Shown: positions 23,788-30,241 of the stretch, piece after piece | Numbering within the stretch: the first letter of the stretch is position 1 | How the letters are laid out: each line of letters begins with the position of its first letter | Origin: an uncultured Phascolarctobacterium sp. | GTDB taxonomy: Bacteria; Bacillota; Negativicutes; Acidaminococcales; Acidaminococcaceae | Assembly: GCA_900544885.1 (NCBI GenBank) | Contig: UQWU01000016.1 | Span: 1-37,729, forward strand | DNA length: 37,729 nucleotides | Direction of reading: 5' to 3' | Translations under genes and position numbers: made by a program | The notes under the pieces: generated by a model | What the model saw: the letters and a program-made list of their open reading frames with translations, nothing else | Databases searched by the model: none | What the model was told of the DNA's origin: nothing

Positions 23788-24606
23788 TTATTGTGCACCA
23801 TATTTTTTAAATGCAGTATGGTTAGTGCAGCCGGTAAATTTGTTCAAAACGAAGGAATGCTTCAAAGCCGCAGTAACAAAAGCTTTAGCTTGCTGTACTG
23901 CTTCCAACATGGTCAGCCCATTAGCTAAGCCTGCAGTAATAGCTGCAGAATAAGTGCATCCTGCGCCATGGTTATAAGACGGATAAATTTTCTTAATAGA
24001 CATTTCTACAAAATCATGACCATCATAGAAAATATCTACTGCTTCGTCGCTATCCATACGTTCGCCGCCTTTAATAACAACATTTTTTGCACCAAGTTCT
24101 TTAATGCGTCCTGCAGCTTCTTTGATGTCCTCAATAGTTTTTACAGAAGCCATATCTGCTAAATACGCAGCTTCGATAGTATTCGGTGTAATAATATCAC
24201 AACGTTTAACAAGCAATTTTTTAATAGCTGCTGCTGCATCAGGAACCATAATAGCGTCCACACCCTTGCAAACCATTACCGGATCGATAACTACATTACG
24301 CAGTTCATATTTATCGATAGTAGCCGCTACTAATTCGACTAAGGCAGCACTGCCCAGCATACCAGTCTTCATAGAATCTACACCGATACCATCTAAAATA
24401 GTAGTCAGTTGTTTTTCAATGATAGGTAAATCAATAGGATAAACATTATGGAACCAATCAGCATGAGGATCCTGTGCCACAATACAGGTCAATGCGGTCA
24501 TACCGTATACACCCAATTCCTCAAATGTTTTCATATCAGCTTCCATACCAGCACCGCCGCTAGTATCACTACCAGCGATAGTCATTGCTTTATATAACAC
24601 AGTCAT
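23788..24606 (-). CDS. ThiD/PdxK-type ribokinase-family kinase
   Basis: A 272-residue ribokinase-fold kinase. It begins AMTIAGSDTSGGAGMEADMKTF, the substrate-loop signature of hydroxymethylpyrimidine kinases (ThiD) and the ThiD-like pyridoxal kinases of Firmicutes. The catalytic anion-hole region reads YNHGAGCTYSAAI. GAGC in place of the usual GTGC is a feature I associate with ThiD-like pyridoxal kinases (PdxK), whose cysteine takes part in catalysis. So the substrate may be pyridoxal rather than hydroxymethylpyrimidine phosphate. No thiamin or B6 genes are adjacent to decide it. AGGAGGGG precedes the ATG by six bases. The gene follows bofA by 18 bp. Confidence 0.85.
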   Translation of the reverse strand: MTVLYKAMTIAGSDTSGGAGMEADMKTFEELGVYGMTALTCIVAQDPHADWFHNVYPIDLPIIEKQLTTILDGIGVDSMKTGMLGSAALVELVAATIDKYELRNVVIDPVMVCKGVDAIMVPDAAAAIKKLLVKRCDIITPNTIEAAYLADMASVKTIEDIKEAAGRIKELGAKNVVIKGGERMDSDEAVDIFYDGHDFVEMSIKKIYPSYNHGAGCTYSAAITAGLANGLTMLEAVQQAKAFVTAALKHSFVLNKFTGCTNHTAFKKYGAQ

Positions 24607-24624
24607 TTATTACCCCTCCTAAAA

Positions 24625-24948
24625 TTATACAAATAATTCATATAAAATTACAGCTAAAGCACCAGGGACACCAAAAAATCCCGCAATCAACGCTTTAATA
24701 ACTGTAATTTTTAAATTAAAACCAACAAAAGAACCAAGCAAATTAATAATCCAAAGCAGAGCTGCACCATAAATACCGTTCCACACCAACTTAAACGGCA
24801 TAGAAAGTAATTTTACGATAATCAGCAGCAAAATAACGCCGATAATCAATGGTCCCAAGGACCCAATTGGGTCTAAGCCTACATTAGAAGCAACACTATC
24901 CAGAGAACCTAATCCGATGGATGTTGCAATATTATTTAAAATATCCAT
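24625..24948 (-). CDS. BofA-family membrane protein (pro-sigma-K processing inhibitor-like)
   Basis: A 107-residue protein with two or three membrane helices. The family pattern of BofA (IIGVILLLIIVKLLSMPFKLVWN, GAALLWIINLLGSFVGFNLKI, IAGFFGVPGALAVILYELF) is clear. In Bacillus BofA restrains the SpoIVFB protease during sporulation. Homologues also sit after recR in non-sporulating Firmicutes, where their role is unknown. The order dnaX-ybaB-recR-bofA is conserved. The ATG has no good ribosome binding site (AAAGG is 17 bases away), so translation may depend on coupling with recR upstream. Confidence 0.82.
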   Translation of the reverse strand: MDILNNIATSIGLGSLDSVASNVGLDPIGSLGPLIIGVILLLIIVKLLSMPFKLVWNGIYGAALLWIINLLGSFVGFNLKITVIKALIAGFFGVPGALAVILYELFV

Positions 24949-24971
24949 TATTCAATTTCAGCGGCCTTTCT

Positions 24972-25571
24972 TTACATAGTACGTCTATTTTCCAAAGCTT
25001 TTGATAAAGTTACCTCATCAGCATATTCCAAGTCACCACCCATGGGCAGACCATGAGCAATACGACTGACGGTGATACCGATTGGTTTTAAAAGCTGAGC
25101 CAAATAGGTAGCAGTAGCTTCACCTTCAACGTCAGAATTGGTTGCGATAATAATCTCACTGATAGATTCGCTTTGTAAGCGCTGAAACAGCTCCTTAATA
25201 CGCAACTTATCGGGACCGATACCATCTAACGGAGAAAGAACGCCATGCAAAACATGGTATAAGCCGCGATAACCGTGACTTCTTTCCATTGCAGCAATAT
25301 CCTGCGGCTGTTCTACAACGCAAATTGTAAATTGATCACGTGAGCTATCACGACAGATTTCGCAAATATCGCCATCTGTCAGATTATAACACTTGCTACA
25401 GTAATGTATTTCCTGTTTAGCATTCTGCAGTGCCGCCGCTAATTGCTGTACTTCATCCGCCGGCATATCAATAATATGATAAGCCAAACGCATTGCTGTT
25501 TTGGAACCGACTCCGGGCAATCTCCGCAGCTGCTCATAAAGATTAGCCAGCGGTTTGATCATCCTTGCCAT
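24972..25571 (-). CDS. recR: Recombination protein RecR
   Basis: A 199-residue protein that works with RecF/RecO to load RecA at gaps. An N-terminal helix-hairpin-helix (LRRLPGVGSKTAMRLAYHI) is followed by a four-cysteine zinc finger (C58, C61, C70, C73) and a Toprim domain (TICVVEQPQDIAAMERSHGY to IIIATNSDVEGEAT). The C-terminal GITVSRIAHGLPMGGDLEYAD is the family's Walker-B-like tail. It starts two bases after the ybaB stop, implying coupling. Length equals that of B. subtilis RecR. Confidence 0.97.
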   Translation of the reverse strand: MARMIKPLANLYEQLRRLPGVGSKTAMRLAYHIIDMPADEVQQLAAALQNAKQEIHYCSKCYNLTDGDICEICRDSSRDQFTICVVEQPQDIAAMERSHGYRGLYHVLHGVLSPLDGIGPDKLRIKELFQRLQSESISEIIIATNSDVEGEATATYLAQLLKPIGITVSRIAHGLPMGGDLEYADEVTLSKALENRRTM

Positions 25572-25573
25572 AA

Positions 25574-25900
25574 TTAGAACATTCCCGGTAATTTCATGCC
25601 GCCGGTAACTTTGGCCATTTCTTTTTCAGTCAGTTCGTCGATTTGCTTCATACCATCGTTAACAGCAGTCAGAATCATATCTTCTAACATTTCTACATCT
25701 TCTGGATCTACAGCTGTCGGATTAATTTTAATAGATTTCAATTCTTTTTTACCGCTAATAACAACAGTTACAGCACCGCCGCCAACAGAAGCTTCTACAG
25801 TACGGCTTTTTAAATCTTCTTGCATTTTAGCCATATCAGATTGCATTTTTTGTACTTTTTTCATCATTGCTTGCATATTACCCATGCCACCAGGAAACAT
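25574..25900 (-). CDS. ybaB: YbaB/EbfC-family nucleoid-associated protein
   Basis: A 108-residue small DNA-binding protein of the tweezer-shaped YbaB dimer family. It has a Met/Gly-rich start, then the helix MQAMMKKVQKMQSDMAKMQEDL, a three-strand sheet (VTVVISGKKELKSIKINP), a second helix and a Gly/Met-rich tail. It lies in the standard position between dnaX and recR. AAGGAGG precedes the ATG. A GGCTT-type hairpin in the 69-bp gap after dnaX may separate expression from dnaX. Confidence 0.95.
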   Translation of the reverse strand: MFPGGMGNMQAMMKKVQKMQSDMAKMQEDLKSRTVEASVGGGAVTVVISGKKELKSIKINPTAVDPEDVEMLEDMILTAVNDGMKQIDELTEKEMAKVTGGMKLPGMF

Positions 25901-25969
25901 AATTAAATTCCTCCTTAAATATCTTCAAAAAATTATTTTATATATTAAGCCGCAAAATGGCTTTATACC

Positions 25970-27883
25970 TTAATTATTAATCGTAATTTTACCACCAAAA
26001 ACATCCATAGCCTTACGGAGCTTTTCCGGTAAATTTTGTTCATCAACTACAGAAGCATCCTCAGCTGATGCAGTATTTGCTACAGGCTTAGGCTTACTAT
26101 CCACATACTGATTTTGCAACTGCTTAAACTTCTTTGCAGGACCTGCTTCCACACGAATCGGCTGACGTGCTACACGTAATAACGCATCCTCGAAAGCCTG
26201 TCGATAATCATCTTTATTCATACGATCCGCTAAGAATTCTTTTTCAAATGCTATACGTAGCAATCCATTAACGAAGCTGTAAACACGTCCGTTTTTAGAA
26301 AGGGAAACCATGGCTCTTTTATTTTCATTATTTAAAATCTCAAGTGCCATATTCCAATAATCTTCACCGGCAGCGATATCACCTGCATATTCTTCTCCAT
26401 CAGCGGCATCCTCGTTGCTTTTATTCTGCATCTTAGACTTAGCAGCTATTTCAACTGCTTTAGGTGACACCGCTTTTATTTTGGAATTAGCTGCATGTTG
26501 AACAACACTTTCATTCTTCTGTGGCGGAGTAGTACTCAAAAAAGCAAGCTCTTCCATAGAAGGCGGCTCCTCTTCCTCCGGTATATTATCTAAAAAGTCA
26601 TTATAATCATCAATATACTGTTTAGCTTTTTCCTGAGCCTTTGGTACCACTACAACTTGCTGCGATACCTGCTGTTCAATATTTTGTTGAGCAACTGTGT
26701 CCACATATGGTGGTTGTACAGACGGAGTATAAGCAGCCGGCACACCATAGGCCAATTTGTGCTCCAACTGCTCCACCCGGGCACATAAAGCAGCCAATGT
26801 ACTTCCTTCTATACGGCATAAATCAATCAGGCACAGTTCTGCTGTAATACGCGGCTTGATTGTTCCACGTAATTCACCTGCAGCAGTATGTAACCGTTCC
26901 TCAGCAGCTAAAAGCCGTTCTTCACTAAATAAGGCCGCTCCCTGAGCTAAGGCCTCTTCAGTATCTGTTAAATATATTTCTGAAAATGACGGAGCTGTTT
27001 TGTATAACAATAAAGCACGCAGATATTCAGCTAGCTCAGATATAACCTGACGAACATCCTTACCCTGCTCAAGAAGAAAATTTAATTTTTCTAAAGCAGC
27101 AGATAAATCCTGTCTGCCGATAGAAGCCGCTAAATCACGTAAAGCTTCACGACCAACAATACCTAAAACCTCTCGAACAGTGGTGGTAGTAATATTCTTA
27201 CTCATAACACCGCATTGATCTAAAAGACTCAGGGCATCACGCATACCACCTTCAGCTTGAATTGCAATCAAACGTAAGGCCTCTTGATCAATAGTAATAT
27301 TGCTGGCTTGAGCAACCATCGCCAGATGCTCTATAATATCTTCAACAGTTACACGACGGAAATCAAAACGCTGACAACGGGAATGAATTGTTGCCGGCAC
27401 CTTGTGCGGATCTGTTGTCGCTAAAATAAAGACTACATGTTCAGGCGGTTCTTCCAAGCTTTTAAGTAAAGCATTAAATGCTTCTGTGGTCAGCATATGT
27501 ACTTCGTCGATGATGTAAACCTTGTAACGGCTATTAACAGGTGCAAAGGACAGTTGATCGCGTAGAGTTTTTATCTCATCTATACCACGATTAGAAGCAG
27601 CATCTATTTCAATAACATCCATAGAAGTCCCTGCTGTAATACGCTGACAATTATCACAATGGTCACAGGGAGTAGGTGTAGGTCCCTGCTCACAGTTCAA
27701 GGCCTTTGCTAAAATACGTGCTGTACTGGTTTTACCTGTACCACGCGGACCGGTAAACAAATAAGCATGTGCAATACGCCCGGTACTTAAAGCATTAGTC
27801 AGAGCTGTTTTTATCGCCTGCTGACCTATCAAGGAATCAAAATTCTGCGGTCGCCATTGACGATACAAGGCCATATATGCCAT
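25970..27883 (-). CDS. dnaX: DNA polymerase III subunits gamma/tau
   Basis: A 637-residue clamp-loader ATPase that, with delta and delta', loads the beta clamp. AAA+ motifs: Walker A GPRGTGKTS (G45-S53), four zinc cysteines (C64, C73, C76, C79), Walker B IIDEVHML (D126-E127), sensor 1 ILATTDPHKVP, and the SRC arginine-finger segment HSRCQRFDF. The collar domain follows. An acidic linker (about 430-455) and a C-terminal tau-type domain (about 520-610) come last. I see no A AAA AAG slippery site, so a shorter gamma form by frameshifting is not indicated. GGGGAG lies eight bases before the ATG. Confidence 0.97.
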   Translation of the reverse strand: MAYMALYRQWRPQNFDSLIGQQAIKTALTNALSTGRIAHAYLFTGPRGTGKTSTARILAKALNCEQGPTPTPCDHCDNCQRITAGTSMDVIEIDAASNRGIDEIKTLRDQLSFAPVNSRYKVYIIDEVHMLTTEAFNALLKSLEEPPEHVVFILATTDPHKVPATIHSRCQRFDFRRVTVEDIIEHLAMVAQASNITIDQEALRLIAIQAEGGMRDALSLLDQCGVMSKNITTTTVREVLGIVGREALRDLAASIGRQDLSAALEKLNFLLEQGKDVRQVISELAEYLRALLLYKTAPSFSEIYLTDTEEALAQGAALFSEERLLAAEERLHTAAGELRGTIKPRITAELCLIDLCRIEGSTLAALCARVEQLEHKLAYGVPAAYTPSVQPPYVDTVAQQNIEQQVSQQVVVVPKAQEKAKQYIDDYNDFLDNIPEEEEPPSMEELAFLSTTPPQKNESVVQHAANSKIKAVSPKAVEIAAKSKMQNKSNEDAADGEEYAGDIAAGEDYWNMALEILNNENKRAMVSLSKNGRVYSFVNGLLRIAFEKEFLADRMNKDDYRQAFEDALLRVARQPIRVEAGPAKKFKQLQNQYVDSKPKPVANTASAEDASVVDEQNLPEKLRKAMDVFGGKITINN

Positions 27884-28072
27884 TTAACACTCTCCCCTTT
27901 TCACATTAATTACTACAATATATACTAACGTATTATCTTATTATATCGTAAACTGCTAGGTTTTTATATACCTTTTTCGCTTTATTTTAGTGTGCAAGTC
28001 AAAAAGAGGCTATTTTTATAGCTTGTTAGAATATTTATAGCAAATATCTTAACCGCCATGTTTCCCGAAAAT
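27884..28072. other. Upstream region of dnaX
   Basis: AT-rich, with a perfect TATAAT on the minus strand near 27944-27949 and no convincing -35 box. A short inverted repeat ATATTT/AAATAT lies near 28032-28048. No gene is visible. Confidence 0.5.
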
Positions 28073-28102
28073 AAAAAAAAGCACTGAGCATAAGCTCAGT
28101 GC
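28073..28102 (-). terminator. Intrinsic terminator of the SRP RNA gene
   Basis: A perfect 9-bp stem GCACTGAGC/GCTCAGTGC with a 4-base loop, followed by eight Ts on the minus strand. Confidence 0.92.
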
Positions 28103-28112
28103 GGTTATTTCC

Positions 28113-28237
28113 CTGTAGGACTGCAAACACGGGCTTCCCCACGGCACATGAAAGTATCCGCTTAAGGCTGCTTCCTTCCGGACCTGACCTGGTTCACAGG
28201 CTCCCATTGCGTAGGACCCAGGTTTACAGCCCTACAG
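28113..28237 (-). ncRNA. ffs: Signal recognition particle RNA, small bacterial type
   Basis: On the minus strand the conserved SRP domain IV appears: GAACCAGGTCAGG, then GTCCGGAAGGAAGCAGCC, the asymmetric and symmetric loops that bind Ffh. The ends pair as a long rod: CTGTAGGGCTGTAAA with TTTGCAGTCCTACAG. The length of about 125 bases fits the small SRP RNA without an Alu domain. The ends are set from the terminal stem and may be off by a few bases. It lies between tRNA-Ser and dnaX, and a strong terminator follows. Confidence 0.93.
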
Positions 28238-28262
28238 AGAAACAATATTTAATATTGATAAT

Positions 28263-28282
28263 AAAAAAACCGCTCAGTGCGG
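28263..28282 (-). terminator. Terminator after tRNA-Ser
   Basis: A short GC stem CCGC/GCGG (loop ACTGA), then seven Ts on the minus strand, about 10 bases beyond the tRNA end. It shares the sequence CCGCACTGAGC with the SRP RNA terminator. Confidence 0.65.
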
Positions 28283-28291
28283 CAGTTTAAA

Positions 28292-28381
28292 TGGCGGAGA
28301 GAGAGGGATTCGAACCCTCGGTACGGTTTCCCGTACACACGCTTTCCAGGCGTGCACCTTCAACCACTCGGTCATCTCTCC
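28292..28381 (-). tRNA. tRNA-Ser (anticodon GGA)
   Basis: A 90-base class II tRNA on the minus strand. The acceptor GGAGAGA pairs with TCTCTCC; discriminator G and encoded CCA follow. The anticodon stem CACGC/GCGTG closes the loop CTGGAAA, giving anticodon GGA. The long variable arm GTACGG/CCGTAC is typical for serine. The T arm is GAGGG-TTCGAAT-CCCTC. Confidence 0.97.
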
Positions 28382-28427
28382 AGGTTGATGAAAATAAACT
28401 TTTTTTAATTTTGCCAGCACATGAAGT

Positions 28428-28483
28428 ACTCACAGTAATGCAACTGCGAGTATTATTATACTAATAAAAGTAAAGTTCGTCAA
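28428..28483 (-). promoter_or_regulatory. Promoter and leader hairpin of tRNA-Ser
   Basis: TTGACG, a 17-bp spacer and a perfect TATAAT (28455-28483) give a transcript with a 60-70 base leader before the tRNA. The leader region begins with an inverted repeat (ACTCGCAGT/ACTGTGAGT) that could fold as a 5' hairpin. Confidence 0.75.
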
Positions 28484-28546
28484 GTAGTTTTTTACAAATT
28501 TTTATACTTTTTTTATAAAAGATATAACAAACACCCATGAGAGTAA

Positions 28547-28580
28547 AAGTTCCGTTACTGCAAAAGCAACAACGGAACTT
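28547..28580 (-). terminator. Intrinsic terminator after the universal stress protein gene
   Basis: A 10-bp perfect stem AAGTTCCGTT/AACGGAACTT with an inner TTGC/GCAG extension and short loop, then TTTTAC on the minus strand. Confidence 0.8.
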
Positions 28581-28593
28581 AAAAACAATATTT

Positions 28594-29445
28594 TTACTCT
28601 TCGTCATCAGGATCTTCTGCCGGAAGTAACATAATAGCACAATCAGAATTCAGCACCAAATGCTCAGAGGTACTGCCTAATTCGTCTCCATTAGTCATAT
28701 CTGCACCTGTTTTAGTCATCATAATCATACTAACATCATCGCGGTCACAAATAGCAGAAATTTTTTTCGAAGCGACACCATGAGAAATACGATAATCAGC
28801 TTCAATACCGAAAATCTTCATCTCATCGACTAATTCTTTTAAAAACAGCATTGCACTGCCATACTTTTCCTTATAATCGTGCTTATTGCGGCTGTGTTCA
28901 ATAACATGAACAAATAAAACCTTGCCGACAAATTCACGCAAAGTACGGATAATATTCAGAGCCTCTAAAGACTTACGGGAAAAATCCGTAGGGACCAACA
29001 CTGTTTCCAACAGGTTGACATTTTCTTCCTCTTCATCATCCTTATTGATTAAAAGCGGCACCTCCACAGCATGTGCCATTTCAAATGTTGTACTGCCTAA
29101 TAAAGTGCGTTTTAGGAATCCTTTGCGGTGGGACGCTAAAAGGATTAAATCTACCTCTTCATCATCAGCCAACTTAATCAAGGCTCTACTAGTATTACCT
29201 ATAGGTGTATGTATAGAAACTTCTTCATAGCCTGCTTGCTGCAAATCATTTTTATACCCTTCTAAACGGCTGCGAACTTTTTTATATTTACTACCGTCGG
29301 GGTCGGCGTCATCGTCATCATCAAAAACGTACGCCAGAACCACTTCCGTTTCCGTATCGGGGCACAAGCTAAACAGACACTCCGGCAATTTTTCGGCCTG
29401 CGGCGTCAAATCAGTTGCCAACAAGACCTTGGCGAATGTACTCAT
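28594..29445 (-). CDS. Tandem universal stress protein (UspA family)
   Basis: A 283-residue protein with two Usp domains (about 1-140 and 145-275). Each opens with the beta1/ATP-loop pattern KVLLATDLTPQAEK and TVLVPTDFSRKSLEAL. Each ends with the G-S-T ribose/phosphate motif, LLGSTTFEMAHAVEVPLLI in the first and ELGSTSEHLVLNSDCAIMLLP in the second. Acidic runs (DDDDDADPDG, DDEEEEN) are unusual. The gene directly follows kdpE after 88 bp on the same strand. KdpD itself contains a Usp domain, so a role in potassium or osmotic stress sensing is plausible. It also has a candidate promoter of its own (TTTACA, 17 bp, TATATC). Confidence 0.9.
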   Translation of the reverse strand: MSTFAKVLLATDLTPQAEKLPECLFSLCPDTETEVVLAYVFDDDDDADPDGSKYKKVRSRLEGYKNDLQQAGYEEVSIHTPIGNTSRALIKLADDEEVDLILLASHRKGFLKRTLLGSTTFEMAHAVEVPLLINKDDEEEENVNLLETVLVPTDFSRKSLEALNIIRTLREFVGKVLFVHVIEHSRNKHDYKEKYGSAMLFLKELVDEMKIFGIEADYRISHGVASKKISAICDRDDVSMIMMTKTGADMTNGDELGSTSEHLVLNSDCAIMLLPAEDPDDEE

Positions 29446-29465
29446 TTATCTGCTCCTTAAAAAAA

Positions 29466-29494
29466 GATATATAATAGTACTATTTCGCTGTAAA
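29466..29494 (-). promoter_or_regulatory. Candidate promoter of the universal stress protein gene
   Basis: TTTACA, a 17-bp spacer and TATATC on the minus strand in the kdpE-usp gap; the AAGGAG ribosome binding site follows. Readthrough from kdpDE is also possible, as no clear terminator is seen. Confidence 0.45.
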
Positions 29495-29533
29495 GCTTAA
29501 AAGTCCTGCCTTAAACAAACGGCTTTAAGAAAA

Positions 29534-30241
29534 TTAGCCATTATTATCTCCACTAGATAAACGGTAGCCAATACCTACCTCCGTCAGTAAATAACGCGGC
29601 TGTGCAGAATCCTCTTCAATTTTACGGCGTAATTGACGCATATAAACACGCGGATAATGTTGGAAGCTTTCATTTTCAGAGCCCCAGACTGCTTTAACAA
29701 TCTGTTTATGAGTTAGAACGCTACCTGCATGCTGCATCATATATTTCAATAAATCATATTCAGTCGGCGTAAGCTTTACATCGCGTCCGTCAACGGTTAC
29801 AGAATGCTTCATCAGGTTCATTGCGATACCACCACAAACAAGCATCGTAGATTGGTCATCATTATGAGCTGCACGACGCAGGCAGACACGCATCCGTGCC
29901 ATTAATTCGCCCATACTAAAGGGCTTAGTAATATAATCATCAGCGCCTTCATCCAGAGCCAAGATTTTCTCCTGCTCTTGCTCTCTGGCAGTCAGAACAA
30001 TTACTGGAATATCCGTCCATTCACGCAAACTGCTAACGACCTCTTTGCCATCCATATCAGGTAGTCCTAAATCAACAATAGCTAAATCTGGATGGATTGT
30101 AGCAGCCTTCATTAAGCCTTCCTTGCCATTTTCAGCTAACGCAGCCTCATAGCCATAGGATTCCAATGCCATTTCTAACAATTTGCGAATCTGCATTTCA
30201 TCATCAATGACTAAAATCTTTAATTTTTTATTTTCCGTCAT
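29534..30241 (-). CDS. kdpE: Response regulator KdpE
   Basis: A 235-residue OmpR-family regulator. The receiver domain has the acidic pocket D13-D14, the phosphoacceptor D57 (AIVDLGLPDMDG), the conserved threonine in VLTARE and K106 (ITKPFSMGEL). The C-terminal winged helix (about 130-230) includes KLTPTEYDLLKYMMQHAGSVLTHKQI and HYPRVYMRQLRRKIE, the KdpE-type recognition helix. It would activate kdpFABC when phosphorylated by KdpD. The ATG lies inside the last codons of kdpD (14-bp overlap), with AGGGTGA five bases before it. Confidence 0.96.
   Translation of the reverse strand: MTENKKLKILVIDDEMQIRKLLEMALESYGYEAALAENGKEGLMKAATIHPDLAIVDLGLPDMDGKEVVSSLREWTDIPVIVLTAREQEQEKILALDEGADDYITKPFSMGELMARMRVCLRRAAHNDDQSTMLVCGGIAMNLMKHSVTVDGRDVKLTPTEYDLLKYMMQHAGSVLTHKQIVKAVWGSENESFQHYPRVYMRQLRRKIEEDSAQPRYLLTEVGIGYRLSSGDNNG

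Noticed and set aside
25596..25973. 125-codon plus-strand frame opposite ybaB
   Set aside because: It is antisense to a clear ybaB gene, has no ribosome binding site, and its composition mirrors the opposite strand.
25970..27883. Programmed frameshift in dnaX to make a gamma form
   Set aside because: No A AAA AAG or similar slippery run was found in the coding strand.
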